Assembly: GCF_028289625.1 (NCBI RefSeq) | Contig: NZ_JANQOM010000044.1 | Span: forward strand, 1 to 42,082 | Length of the DNA: 42,082 nucleotides | DNA from: Winogradskyella sp. | Lineage (GTDB): Bacteria > Bacteroidota > Bacteroidia > Flavobacteriales > Flavobacteriaceae | Reading direction: 5' to 3' | In this document: positions 7,725-15,923 of the stretch, in pieces | Layout of the letters: each line of letters starts with the position of its first letter | How positions within the stretch are numbered: position 1 is the stretch's first letter | Made by a program: the position numbers and the translations under genes | The notes under the pieces: model-generated | Told to the model about the DNA's origin: nothing | Databases searched by the model: none | What the model saw: only the letters and a program-made list of their open reading frames with translations

Positions 7725-8321
7725 CTATCTTCTTAAAAATTCAGTTTCACTCCTTGATTTCAATCTATTTACTAAGGCTAGGCAAACTATCCCGACTATA
7801 ATAATATATCCTAGGACAACTTTGATAACACCCAAATTAGCGATTGCAATAATTAAAGTTAGAATTCCTCTGCCCATAATCTCATACTCAGTTCCATTTT
7901 CAATTTTAACCGCAAAGTATAAAGACGCAATAAATAACAAGGTGGTAAACAAAAGTGCAAAAAACTGTGCTTTTGCATATTTAAGAGCACTAGGCAACCC
8001 AGAACTGTATTTAAATTTTGACATATCCTGTCTTAAGAAATCAAAGACTTCTTTTTTTATATTACTGTCTTTTATGACTAACTCATCTTCAGAGCCGCTT
8101 CCATAAAAAATCTTTATATAATCTTTGCCTTTTTGATTTTCAATTTGCTTGATGTAAGCATAAGGTATGCTAAATAAATTTTTTAAAAAGTCGAGATTGG
8201 TAGTATGCTCATTTAACTTTTGAAGTTCTTCTTGCTTTGGATTTCCCTTATATATACATTGATCTTTTATAAAAATCAGCTTGTTAGATTTAGATTGGCT
8301 TAGCTTCCAGAATTTTTGCAT
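7725..8321 (-). CDS. Hypothetical membrane protein with three C-terminal helices
   Basis: A 198-residue protein. The first 110 residues are soluble and mixed alpha/beta (KLIFIKDQCIYKG, YIKIFYGSGSEDELVIK), loosely like the PH-like domain of small bacterial membrane proteins; that is only a resemblance. Three membrane helices follow at about 119-138, 150-168 and 169-186. The polar tail KSRSETEFLRR is basic, which suits the cytoplasmic side. There is no signal peptide, so it is probably in the inner membrane. It is 46 bases downstream of the 194-residue secreted gene on the same strand. A relic of another gene lies beyond its stop. I do not recognise the family. Confidence 0.6.
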   Translation of the reverse strand: MQKFWKLSQSKSNKLIFIKDQCIYKGNPKQEELQKLNEHTTNLDFLKNLFSIPYAYIKQIENQKGKDYIKIFYGSGSEDELVIKDSNIKKEVFDFLRQDMSKFKYSSGLPSALKYAKAQFFALLFTTLLFIASLYFAVKIENGTEYEIMGRGILTLIIAIANLGVIKVVLGYIIIVGIVCLALVNRLKSRSETEFLRR

Positions 8322-8367
8322 ATCATTTATAGTCGAACTATTTGTAATCTAATTTTGAAGATTAGAT

Positions 8368-8952
8368 TTAGTTCTTTTTTGCCTCCCTGTATTTTGCATA
8401 TTTTTCGTAAATCACTTTTTTCTTTTCTTTACCAGGTGCAGGAAAGGCGTGAATGCAATTGGAGTTTTCATACGCCTTGTCAAAAAATTCACCACCTTTC
8501 TCTAAATCATCCATATTAAAATAAAATATTCCTGTTTGCCAGAGAATTTGGCAATGAGCCATAGTAAGATATAGTTTTTGTTCTTCAGTATTGTCTTTGT
8601 TTTCGATCCGACCTTCAATTTCTGTCTTGCCCGAGGTGAGCAGTTTTATGGCGAAATCTAGATCAATACTGTCATTATAATAGTCACTCATAAAATAAAG
8701 TGCAAACCAAAAATAATTATTTACATGTTCGTAGTCCGTTCTTTTTAAATAATCCAAAAGTATTTTCTGAAAAAGGTCACTATTATTATGTTTAAGATAT
8801 AACTCTTCTAGCGCTCTAGCTTTTTTCTTACCAGAACTTTCACCAACTTCTGCTTTTAAGTTCTCTATAGATTTAAAATCATCTACTGTTAGTTCTTGGG
8901 CGTTAACCATCGTACTAAAGCAGAATAAAAGTATTATGATTTTCATTCTCAT
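8368..8952 (-). CDS. Secreted helical protein, possibly TPR-like
   Basis: A 194-residue protein starting with a signal peptide (MRMKIIILLFCFSTMVNA, then Gln). The mature part is all-helical, with pairs of helices such as ALEELYLKHNNSDLFQKILLDY and a final pair MAHCQILWQTGIFYFN / LEKGGEFFDKAYEN that looks like a tetratricopeptide repeat. It probably acts in the periplasm as a binding or scaffolding protein, but no partner can be named. It is preceded on the same strand by the 180-residue gene, 60 bases away. A weak 8-bp stem (8346-8368) overlaps its stop codon. Confidence 0.6.
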   Translation of the reverse strand: MRMKIIILLFCFSTMVNAQELTVDDFKSIENLKAEVGESSGKKKARALEELYLKHNNSDLFQKILLDYLKRTDYEHVNNYFWFALYFMSDYYNDSIDLDFAIKLLTSGKTEIEGRIENKDNTEEQKLYLTMAHCQILWQTGIFYFNMDDLEKGGEFFDKAYENSNCIHAFPAPGKEKKKVIYEKYAKYREAKKN

Positions 8953-9012
8953 TGTTTATTTTAATTCAGATAATAAAGGTCTAATTTACAAAAGAAAAGC
9001 AGTATTTGTGAT

Positions 9013-9555
9013 TTATTCGCATTCCTTTTGAACCATTTTATGTTTCCACTGAATCCAGTACTCTTGTAAACCTTCTTTGGTGGTTTTTAGGCTGCTAATG
9101 TTGAGTTGATGCCCTTTCATTAAAGCACCTTTAAGTTGCTTTTTCCGTTCTGCTAGGGCAGGAGCGTGGTTCCAACCACCAACATGGTCAAAGGCGGTAT
9201 AACCCTCACATTTTTCACTGACCTTTTTAAACGGAATTTTTAAATAATAAACCACAGTGCCAGAACCCATACCTTCAGTAGTCATTTCTATATTGTTAAA
9301 ATCGACTTTGTTGTATTTGCCTGTTCTATAAAGGTCTTTAAGTTGGTGACCAACTTTTACCGACATGGTATTAGAAAACTGATGGGCTATATCACTACCA
9401 TTCACAAATTCAGGCCCTTGGTAAGTACCTTTGCAGTTATTGTCTGTGCAAATGATTTCGTTATTTTGAATGAGATTAGTGGCTACATCTTTTTTTGTGT
9501 TGGATAAAGAGACTACCAATAGACTCATTGTAAATAACAAATAGTAGTTTTTCAT
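9013..9555 (-). CDS. Hypothetical exported protein
   Basis: A 180-residue protein with a hydrophobic N-terminus (MKNYYLLFTMSLLVVSLSN) that looks like a signal peptide. Four cysteines are visible in the mature part (ICTDNNCKG, SEKCEGY and the C-terminal KECE), which could form disulfides in the periplasm. The C-terminal third carries many aromatic and basic residues (LQEYWIQWKHKM). I do not recognise the family. It is 27 bases downstream of the 224-residue lipoprotein gene and likely in the same transcript. A 50-bp relic of its 3' end lies at 7661-7710, so the family was once present in at least two copies here. Confidence 0.6.
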   Translation of the reverse strand: MKNYYLLFTMSLLVVSLSNTKKDVATNLIQNNEIICTDNNCKGTYQGPEFVNGSDIAHQFSNTMSVKVGHQLKDLYRTGKYNKVDFNNIEMTTEGMGSGTVVYYLKIPFKKVSEKCEGYTAFDHVGGWNHAPALAERKKQLKGALMKGHQLNISSLKTTKEGLQEYWIQWKHKMVQKECE

Positions 9556-9582
9556 GAAATAGAATAGATATTCTAAGCAGCA

Positions 9583-10257
9583 TTAATTATTCTCATTTAT
9601 AGGCGAAATCATAATATGCGCCCTATGTGTCCCTGGGTTCATAATCCAAGGGTGATTAGCAGCTATAGGAACTTCGGGTAAACCTGTAGATTCTGCGGTT
9701 GCCCAGGGCATGTACACGACGTAGCGGAGTATAGCATCAGCGACTTCGGACGTTTCAGGATTATAAATGGTTTTGTCACCATAGTAAATATGTAAAGTCG
9801 CTCCAGTAGGAATTTGAAGTTCACCAGACTTCATCTCTGCTTCCCTAATAGCAAAAACCTCTCTTGCAGACTTGCCTTCTTTCCGAAGTGCTCGTCCTCG
9901 AGCCATAAAAGGTTCCAAATCTTTATGGTAACAGGCCGCATTAAACCCATCCTTTTTTGGGTCATCAGCGAGTACAATAAACTGATTGTCACCTTCACGG
10001 AGGGTGACAAAATCACCAGCCATGTTAAAACCGATAACTTTACAATTGGCCCTGCTTTCTTTGGGCACAGCCATTAATGCGGTAGCAATTAAAGCCTCAT
10101 CTGAAGCTATATCTTTATACGAATCATAAGTTTTTTCGGCTACAGATTCTACTAAAGTCTCGTTTGAAGATTCTGCGTCTTCAATTTTTGTTTTGTCCGA
10201 TGTATTACAGGATGCTAAAATTCCTGCAAGCATACATATTTTGATAAGTCGGTGCAT
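9583..10257 (-). CDS. Conserved-looking lipoprotein of unknown function
   Basis: A 224-residue lipoprotein: the signal MHRLIKICMLAGILASC puts the lipid-bearing Cys at 17. A Glu/Ser/Thr-rich linker covers about residues 18-45. The rest is a folded domain with LIATALMAVPKESRANCKVIGF, a FVTLREGDNQFIVLADDP strand pair, a helical AEMKSGELQIPTG segment and a C-terminal NPGTHRAHIMISP. The His-containing end (GTHRAHIM) could bind metal, but no catalytic set is clear. It starts a probable two-gene unit with the 180-residue exported protein. A terminator-like hairpin lies upstream, separating it from secA. No known function. Confidence 0.6.
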   Translation of the reverse strand: MHRLIKICMLAGILASCNTSDKTKIEDAESSNETLVESVAEKTYDSYKDIASDEALIATALMAVPKESRANCKVIGFNMAGDFVTLREGDNQFIVLADDPKKDGFNAACYHKDLEPFMARGRALRKEGKSAREVFAIREAEMKSGELQIPTGATLHIYYGDKTIYNPETSEVADAILRYVVYMPWATAESTGLPEVPIAANHPWIMNPGTHRAHIMISPINENN

Positions 10258-10301
10258 AAATAAATGGAAATGTTATAGTAATGTGTACCCATTAAAAATA
10301 C

Positions 10302-10331
10302 AAAAAATCCTAATGGTTATATCAGGATTTT
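10302..10331 (-). terminator. Terminator-like hairpin downstream of secA
   Basis: AAAATCCT (10304-10311) pairs with AGGATTTT (10324-10331), and two further pairs lie inside after one mismatch. A and T runs flank the stem. It lies between the secA stop codon and the start of the 224-residue lipoprotein gene, and its core resembles the hairpin at 2884-2916. Confidence 0.6.
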
Positions 10332-10348
10332 CTTGTTTATATTGCCCG

Positions 10349-10394
10349 CTTCTCGATACATCGCAGCGCTTAGTCTGGAGCACTCGAAGTGACC
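10349..10394. repeat. Dispersed TCGAG-type repeat, copy 1
   Basis: On the minus strand this reads GGTCACTTCGAGTGC, then a 17-base centre, then GATGTATCGAGAAG. The ends match those of the repeat at 13818-13845 (GTCATTTCGAG...TCGAGAA). It lies 46 bases past the secA stop. Such elements are scattered between genes in flavobacterial genomes. Confidence 0.6.
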
Positions 10395-10413
10395 ACTGGT
10401 TTTCTGTTTACAG

Positions 10414-10433
10414 ATTCCTGCCTGTGCAGGAAT
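10414..10433. repeat. ATTCCTGC palindrome just after secA
   Basis: A perfect 8-bp stem (ATTCCTGC at 10414-10421 with 10426-10433) and a 4-base loop CTGT, ending six bases before the secA stop codon. The motif resembles the dispersed GATTCCTGC...GCAGGAATGAC elements of Bacteroidota and could also act as a 3' mRNA hairpin for secA. Confidence 0.6.
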
Positions 10434-10439
10434 GACAAA

Positions 10440-13400
10440 TTAATCATTCACCAAGACCCATTCGCCTTTATCAATCAACGGAATGGCTTGCTTGTATTTT
10501 ACTTCTTTGCTTTCGCCGCTCATCACATGCTTAATCGTCACACGTTCGTTACGTCCAATTTTCGGCTGCTCTCTTACAATGGTTTCTACCACTTGAGGTT
10601 TGCGTGAAGCGCTTTGTCCTGCTGCGCGACTTTGTGCTGCACGCTCATCCATATTTGGAATTTCTTCTTTTTGGGTTTCAAGCTTTTCTTGCTTACGACG
10701 CTTCGCTTCTTGAATAGTATTAGCAGTTTCCTGAGGAATTTCCCCTTTAAATAAGAAGGAAATCACGTCTTTATTCACTTGGTCAATCATACTTTTAAAG
10801 AGTTCAAACGATTCAAACTTATAAATCAATAATGGATCTTTTTGCTCATGCACCGCTAACTGAACCGACTGCTTCAATTCGTCCATTTTACGCAAGTGCG
10901 TTTTCCACGCATCATCAACAATGGCTAAGGTGATATTCTTTTCAAAATCATTAATCAATTGCGTACCCTTCGTTTCATAAGCTTTTTCTAAATCGGTAAC
11001 TACTTGTAGGTTCTTTACGCCATCCGTAAATGGCACTACAATACGCTTAAAACGATCGCGTTGCGTGTTATACACATTTTCAATCACTGGATATGCCAAG
11101 TCTGCTGCACGTTGCATCTTTTCGCGATAGTGCTTAAAGGCTTCCTTATAAATCAATCCAGCAATCTCTTGTTCTCCCATTTTAGCAAATTCTTCTTCAG
11201 AAATTGGCGAGGCCATAGAGAAGTAACGGATCAGCTCGAACTCAAAATTCTTATAATCGTTAGCTGCTTTGTTATTCATGGCGACACCTTCTGAGGTATC
11301 AAAAATCATATTGGCCAAATCCACACGAAGACGTTCACCATGAAGCGCGTTGCGACGACGTTTGTAAACCACCTCACGCTGGGCGTTCATCACATCATCA
11401 TACTCTAACAGACGCTTACGCACTCCGAAGTTGTTTTCTTCCACTTTTTTCTGTGCACGTTCAATAGACTTTGATATCATAGAATGCTGAATCACTTCGC
11501 CTTCCTTAAGCCCCATACGGTCCATCATCTTAGCGATACGCTCAGAACCAAATAAACGCATTAGGTTATCTTCTAAGGACACATAGAACTGTGAACTTCC
11601 TGGATCTCCTTGACGACCAGCTCTACCTCGCAACTGTCGATCCACACGACGCGAATCGTGACGTTCGGTACCAACAATAGCTAAACCACCAGCTTCCTTA
11701 ACTTCGTCACTAAGTTTAATATCAGTACCACGACCAGCCATGTTGGTTGCAATAGTCACCTGACCTGAATTACCTGCTTGTGCTACAATATCTGCTTCTT
11801 TTTTGTGCTGTTTTGCATTTAGGACATTATGTGGAATCTTACGAATGCTCAACATCTTTCCTAACAACTCGGAAATTTCAACATTGGTAGTGCCGATCAA
11901 TACTGGTCGCCCAGCATTGGATAGGTCAACAACTTCGTCAATCACAGCATTGTATTTTTCGCGCTTGGTTTTGTATACTAAATCATCCCTGTCATCTCTA
12001 GCAATCGGTCGGTTGGTAGGAATTTCTACCACATCCAACTTATAGATTTCCCAGAATTCTCCTGCTTCGGTGACTGCGGTACCTGTCATACCAGACAATT
12101 TGCGGTACATTCTAAAGTAATTCTGCAACGTTACCGTCGCAAAGGTTTGTGTAGCAGCTTCGATTTTTACATTTTCCTTGGCTTCAATCGCTTGGTGTAA
12201 TCCATCCGAGTAACGACGACCATCCATAATACGACCGGTTTGCTCATCAACGATCATTACCTTGTTATCCATCACCACATACTGTACATCCTTTTCAAAA
12301 AGGGCATAAGCTTTCAATAATTGATTGAGTGTATGGATACGTTCGGACTTAATGCCGAAGTCCCTAAATAGTTCTTCCTTTAGAACAGCTTCTTCTTCGG
12401 GTTCTAAACCTTTTTCTTCAATTTTCGCAATTTCAGTACCCATTTCTGGCATCACGAAGAAATTAGGGTCGTCTTTACCAGACAGATAATCAACACCTTT
12501 ATCTGTCAATTCTATTTGATTATTTTTTTCATCGATAACATAATAAAGTTCTGCATCTACTTTTGGCATTTCTCTGTTGTTATCTTGCATGTAGAAGTTT
12601 TCGGTTTTTTGAAGTAATTGTTTTACACCTTCTTCACTCAAAAACTTAATTAAGGCTTTATTCTTTGGAATTCCTCTATAAACTCTTAATAATTGGAAAC
12701 CACCTTCTTTGGTGTCTCCTGCTGCGATTAACTTCTTGGCTTCTGCTAAAACACCAACTAAATGCTTACGTTGAACGGCTTCAATTTGCTCAATCTTTGG
12801 TTTTAGCATATCAAATTCATGTTCATCGCCTTTTGGAATAGGACCAGAGATAATCAATGGTGTACGTGCATCGTCAATTAAAACGGAATCCACCTCATCC
12901 ACAATGGCAAAGTGGTGAGGACGCTGTACTAAATCTTCTGGCGAATGCGCCATATTATCACGTAGATAATCGAAACCAAATTCATTATTGGTTCCGTAAG
13001 TGATATCCGCATTGTAAGCTTTACGACGTGCATCTGAATTTGGTGTGTGGTGATCTATACAATCCACACTTAAACCGTGAAATTCAAATATTGGAGCCAT
13101 CCATGCACTATCACGTTTAGCTAGATAATCGTTAACTGTTACTAAGTGAACACCTTTTCCTGCTAAGGCGTTCAAATAAACGGGTAATGTTGCTACAAGG
13201 GTTTTACCTTCACCAGTTTGCATCTCTGCAATTTTTCCTTGGTGCATGGCAATACCACCAATTAATTGTACATCATAGTGGATCATGTCCCAAGTAATGG
13301 GCTTACCTGCCGCATCCCAAGAGTTAGACCAAATGGCCTGGTCACCGTCTAAGGTAACGTACTCTTTTGCCCCAGAGACTTCCCTGTCAAAGGTATTGGC

Positions 13401-13796
13401 CACTACTGAAATCTCAGTATTATGCACAAAGCGTTTTGCTGTTTCTTTAACGACAGCAAAAGCTTCTGGAAGAATATCATTTAGGACGTCTTCCGTTAGC
13501 TCGTATATTTCATCTTCAATTTTATCGGCTTGAACGTAAATCTCTTCGCGTTCGTCAATATCTTCGGTAACTTCAGCTTTGGCCAATAACTCGTTTTGCC
13601 TTTCGAGCAATGGTTTTCTAGCCTCGGCAATCTTGTCTTTAAATTCAACTGTTTTTGCTCTAAGTTCATCATGTGACAAGGCTTCAAGTGCCTCTTCAAA
13701 GCTTTTGATTTGGTTGACAACTGGTTGTATAGCACTGACGTCTTGTTTGGATTTATCTCCAACAAACACTTTTAGTACTTTATCTAATATACCCAT
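10440..13796 (-). CDS. secA: Preprotein translocase ATPase SecA
   Basis: SecA is the ATPase that drives unfolded proteins through the SecYEG channel. All core motifs are present in 1118 residues: Walker A MQTGEGKT (192-199), the DEVDSVLIDDARTP helicase motif (about 300-313), SGMTGTA, TNMAGRGTDI and the RQLRGRAGRQGDPGSS arginine-finger region, then the scaffold and wing domains. It is longer than the roughly 900 residues of E. coli SecA because of extra sequence between about residues 325 and 500. The C-terminus ends in a basic KRRKQEK linker and a GRNERVTIKHVMSGESKEVKY tail, and lacks the Cys-rich zinc domain. The start codon follows closely on a dispersed repeat. A DUF2795 gene lies upstream. 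Confidence 0.98.
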   Translation of the reverse strand: MGILDKVLKVFVGDKSKQDVSAIQPVVNQIKSFEEALEALSHDELRAKTVEFKDKIAEARKPLLERQNELLAKAEVTEDIDEREEIYVQADKIEDEIYELTEDVLNDILPEAFAVVKETAKRFVHNTEISVVANTFDREVSGAKEYVTLDGDQAIWSNSWDAAGKPITWDMIHYDVQLIGGIAMHQGKIAEMQTGEGKTLVATLPVYLNALAGKGVHLVTVNDYLAKRDSAWMAPIFEFHGLSVDCIDHHTPNSDARRKAYNADITYGTNNEFGFDYLRDNMAHSPEDLVQRPHHFAIVDEVDSVLIDDARTPLIISGPIPKGDEHEFDMLKPKIEQIEAVQRKHLVGVLAEAKKLIAAGDTKEGGFQLLRVYRGIPKNKALIKFLSEEGVKQLLQKTENFYMQDNNREMPKVDAELYYVIDEKNNQIELTDKGVDYLSGKDDPNFFVMPEMGTEIAKIEEKGLEPEEEAVLKEELFRDFGIKSERIHTLNQLLKAYALFEKDVQYVVMDNKVMIVDEQTGRIMDGRRYSDGLHQAIEAKENVKIEAATQTFATVTLQNYFRMYRKLSGMTGTAVTEAGEFWEIYKLDVVEIPTNRPIARDDRDDLVYKTKREKYNAVIDEVVDLSNAGRPVLIGTTNVEISELLGKMLSIRKIPHNVLNAKQHKKEADIVAQAGNSGQVTIATNMAGRGTDIKLSDEVKEAGGLAIVGTERHDSRRVDRQLRGRAGRQGDPGSSQFYVSLEDNLMRLFGSERIAKMMDRMGLKEGEVIQHSMISKSIERAQKKVEENNFGVRKRLLEYDDVMNAQREVVYKRRRNALHGERLRVDLANMIFDTSEGVAMNNKAANDYKNFEFELIRYFSMASPISEEEFAKMGEQEIAGLIYKEAFKHYREKMQRAADLAYPVIENVYNTQRDRFKRIVVPFTDGVKNLQVVTDLEKAYETKGTQLINDFEKNITLAIVDDAWKTHLRKMDELKQSVQLAVHEQKDPLLIYKFESFELFKSMIDQVNKDVISFLFKGEIPQETANTIQEAKRRKQEKLETQKEEIPNMDERAAQSRAAGQSASRKPQVVETIVREQPKIGRNERVTIKHVMSGESKEVKYKQAIPLIDKGEWVLVND

Positions 13797-13817
13797 TTTA
13801 TGTTTTATATTTTATGC

Positions 13818-13890
13818 TGTCATTTCGAGCGTAGTCGAGAAATCTCAACTTATTTGTAAATCAGACATCTCGACTGCGCTCGATGTGACA
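13818..13890. repeat. REP-like inverted repeat upstream of secA
   Basis: Two 28-base arms (13818-13845 and 13863-13890) are inverted copies that match at 23 of 28 positions, separated by 17 bases. Each arm holds TCGAGCG-AGTCGAGA. The pair sits between the terminator of the DUF2795 gene and the secA start codon, leaving only 21 bases to the ATG. Confidence 0.8.
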
Positions 13891-13932
13891 GTGATTGTAA
13901 ATTTTGTCTTTCGGATAAGTTGTCCGAAAATA

Positions 13933-13972
13933 AAAAAAGTCTCTCAGTTAAGATAACGCAAGAGACTTTTTT
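13933..13972 (-). terminator. Terminator of the DUF2795 gene
   Basis: AAAAAAGTCTCT (13933-13944) pairs perfectly with AGAGACTTTTTT (13961-13972) around a 16-base loop. It lies 16 bases past the stop codon at 13989. The T run on the minus strand comes from the left arm, as expected for an intrinsic terminator. Confidence 0.8.
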
Positions 13973-13988
13973 GTGATAATATTATATG

Positions 13989-14210
13989 TTAATATTCGTC
14001 CTCATTCCAGAGGTAATCTTCGTCAGTTGGATAGTCTGGCCAAATCTCTTCGATAGAGTCATACGAATCTCCTTCATCTTCTATGGCCTGTAAGTTTTCT
14101 ACCACTTCTAGAGGCGCTCCTGTTCTAATTGCATAATCTATGAGTTCGTCTTTTGTTGCTGGCCAAGGTGCATCACTTAAATACGATGCCAATTCTAATG
14201 TCCAATACAT
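13989..14210 (-). CDS. DUF2795 domain protein
   Basis: A 73-residue acidic protein that matches the small DUF2795 family in Bacteroidota: MYWTLELASYLSDAPWPATKDELIDYAIRTGAP is the conserved fold, with helices around the APWPATK turn. The C-terminal half is very acidic (DEGDSYDSIEEIWPDYPTDED). In Bacteroidota it is commonly found beside secA and the cobalamin adenosyltransferase, as here. The function is unknown; the fold is often compared to small nucleic-acid or regulatory proteins, but the acidic tail argues against simple DNA binding. It has its own promoter and its own terminator, so it is probably made from a single-gene transcript. Confidence 0.85.
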   Translation of the reverse strand: MYWTLELASYLSDAPWPATKDELIDYAIRTGAPLEVVENLQAIEDEGDSYDSIEEIWPDYPTDEDYLWNEDEY

Positions 14211-14233
14211 TTGCGTGTGTTTTTAATTTTTTG

Positions 14234-14263
14234 CAAAAATAATTTTTTAGCTGAATAATTCAA
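14234..14263 (-). promoter_or_regulatory. Flavobacterial-type promoter of the DUF2795 gene
   Basis: On the minus strand, TTG (14263-14261), a 19-base spacer and TATTTTTG (14241-14234) match the Bacteroidota sigma-A consensus TTG-N(17-23)-TAnnTTTG. The -7 box ends 23 bases before the ATG. A 13-base palindrome CTAAATTATTTAG (14271-14283) lies just upstream and could be an operator. Confidence 0.65.
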
Positions 14264-14463
14264 GAAAAAACTAAATTATTTAGTTCGTAAGCTAAAATTA
14301 TTAATTTATCGTCTCACTGAACATTTAATTTATGCATTTTTGATTCATTCAAAAAAGGCATTCATAAATGTTTAATCATTAATAAAAAGAACGTGCATTA
14401 TTCAACTTTTTAAGCCAAAATATTTATTGCTTGATTAGGGCCTAAATACTGAATCAACAAAGA

Positions 14464-15039
14464 CTACGATTGTTTTTGAGGAATCCACTTTATTTCTTCA
14501 GCTCGCAAATCATGTGACAACTTCCGTGCCAATACGAACAGGTAGTCTGAAAGGCGATTGATATACATTAAGGTTTCGGGCTGAAAAGGCTCTAATTCAT
14601 TAAGGTGAGACGCCAAACGTTCAGCTCTACGACATACGGTACGTGCTATGTGACAGAATGACACAGTTTGATGCCCTCCTGGTAACACAAAATGGGTCAT
14701 AGGCGGTAAGCTGGCCTCCATGTTATCCATTTCCTTTTCTAAACGTTCAATATCTTTACTGGATATTTTTGGAATATTTAATCGGGCTTTACCACTTTTT
14801 AGAATCGCTTTTTCTGGGTCGGTTGCTAGAATCGCTCCAACGGTAAACAACCGATCTTGAATATGCATTAAGGTATTCTTGTAAAGTGGGTCAATATTCT
14901 GGTCGCGTATAAGTCCAATATGCGAGTTAAGCTCGTCAATGGTACCGTAACTTTCTATTCTTATGTGGTGTTTGGGTACGCGTGTACCACCAAATAAAGC
15001 GGTAGTGCCTTTATCGCCTGTTTTTGTATATACTTTCAT
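14464..15039 (-). CDS. ATP:cob(I)alamin adenosyltransferase, PduO type
   Basis: A 191-residue enzyme that transfers the adenosyl group of ATP to cob(I)alamin to make coenzyme B12. The N-terminal ATP-binding motif MKVYTKTGDKGTTALFGGTRVPK and the YGTIDELNSHIG helix are diagnostic. The second half holds FVLPGGH, the conserved CRRAERL helix and RLSDYLFVLAR. Length and start fit the family (about 185-195). On the minus strand TAACTTTG, a perfect -7 box, lies at 15051-15044 only four bases before the start codon, with no clear -33 TTG; a leaderless transcript is possible. It may also be read through from the ABC ATPase gene 104 bases upstream. Confidence 0.93.
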   Translation of the reverse strand: MKVYTKTGDKGTTALFGGTRVPKHHIRIESYGTIDELNSHIGLIRDQNIDPLYKNTLMHIQDRLFTVGAILATDPEKAILKSGKARLNIPKISSKDIERLEKEMDNMEASLPPMTHFVLPGGHQTVSFCHIARTVCRRAERLASHLNELEPFQPETLMYINRLSDYLFVLARKLSHDLRAEEIKWIPQKQS

Positions 15040-15143
15040 GTGACAAAGTTAAGGAATAAGGCTTGAAGTTGGAAGCTAGAATTTTGAAGTTGACCTAATA
15101 ATTCCTAACCACTAATTCCTATCTGCTAAATACTATTTACTAG

Positions 15144-15833
15144 CTACTTATTATAAGTGTCACTCTCAATCATACCATCCATTAAGCGTATGACACGATG
15201 TGCATGTGCTGCAATATCTTCTTCGTGTGTTACCATAATGACGGTATTCCCCTTAGAATGAATTTCATCGAATAACTGCATGATTTCCAGGGAGGTTTTG
15301 GAATCTAAGTTTCCTGTAGGTTCATCCGCTAAGATGATTGATGGCTTATTGACCAAGGCACGACCAACAGCTACACGTTGCCTTTGACCACCTGATAACT
15401 GATTGGGTTTATGATCCATACGGTCTGCTAAACCAACATCAGTCAGTACTTCAGAAGCACGATTTGCTCTGGCTTTCTTGGATTGCCCTGCATATACCAT
15501 AGGTAATGCCACATTTTCTAGAGCTGTGGTTCTCGGCAACAAGTTAAAGGTTTGAAAAACGAACCCGATTTCTGTATTCCTTATATCAGCTAATTCGTCA
15601 TCCGACATTTGGCTTACGTCTTTGCCATTGAGGCGATAGATGCCTGCTGTAGGTGTATCTAAGCAACCTAATAGGTTCATTAATGTTGATTTACCTGAAC
15701 CGGAAGGTCCCATAATGGCCACATATTCGCCACGTTTAATATCTAAATCGATACCTTTTAGTACATGAACAATTTCTTGTCCTAACTTAAAATCTCTAAT
15801 GATACCTCTAATCTCAATGACGTTATCGCTCAT
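15144..15833 (-). CDS. ABC transporter ATPase, LolD/MacB type
   Basis: A 229-residue ATP-binding subunit of the LolD/MacB/FtsE class, which powers mechanotransmission-type transporters for lipoproteins, peptides or drugs. Walker A is GPSGSGKST (about 42-50), the Q-loop is [21 protein letters not shown], the signature is LSGGQRQR and Walker B is [12 protein letters not shown], with the H-loop VMVTHEED. I start at the ATG at 15833 ([10 protein letters not shown]) because the longer frame from 15899 adds 22 residues foreign to the family. No permease gene is adjacent, so the partner lies elsewhere. It is 90 bases downstream of the methyltransferase gene on the same strand. Confidence 0.9.
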   Translation of the reverse strand: MSDNVIEIRGIIRDFKLGQEIVHVLKGIDLDIKRGEYVAIMGPSGSGKSTLMNLLGCLDTPTAGIYRLNGKDVSQMSDDELADIRNTEIGFVFQTFNLLPRTTALENVALPMVYAGQSKKARANRASEVLTDVGLADRMDHKPNQLSGGQRQRVAVGRALVNKPSIILADEPTGNLDSKTSLEIMQLFDEIHSKGNTVIMVTHEEDIAAHAHRVIRLMDGMIESDTYNK

Positions 15834-15923
15834 AAGTGAATAGTGTTGGTTGCTTTTATGCTTCGCAAGATAAAAGAATTTAAAAATCAGTTTCCCCAAT
15901 AAGACGTTAAAGTTGCAAGCTTG

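Noticed and set aside
7702..8106. 134-codon plus-strand ORF
   Set aside because: It is antisense to the membrane-protein gene at 7725-8321, which has clear membrane helices; the plus-strand product does not look like a protein family.
8346..8368. AATCTAAT/ATTAGATT stem at the end of the 194-residue gene
   Set aside because: No T run follows on the minus strand, so it is not a convincing terminator; noted only in the gene entry.
13579..13956. 125-codon plus-strand ORF over the secA start
   Set aside because: It is antisense to the conserved SecA N-terminus and runs through the REP-like repeat.
14326..14384. Imperfect inverted repeat (AACATTTAATTTATGCAT... ATTCATAAATGTT)
   Set aside because: It is AT-rich with several mismatches in a low-complexity spacer; chance pairing is likely.
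15061..15130. Short GAAGTTG-type repetitions between the adenosyltransferase and ABC ATPase genes
   Set aside because: They look like low-complexity intergenic sequence without a clear unit or structure.
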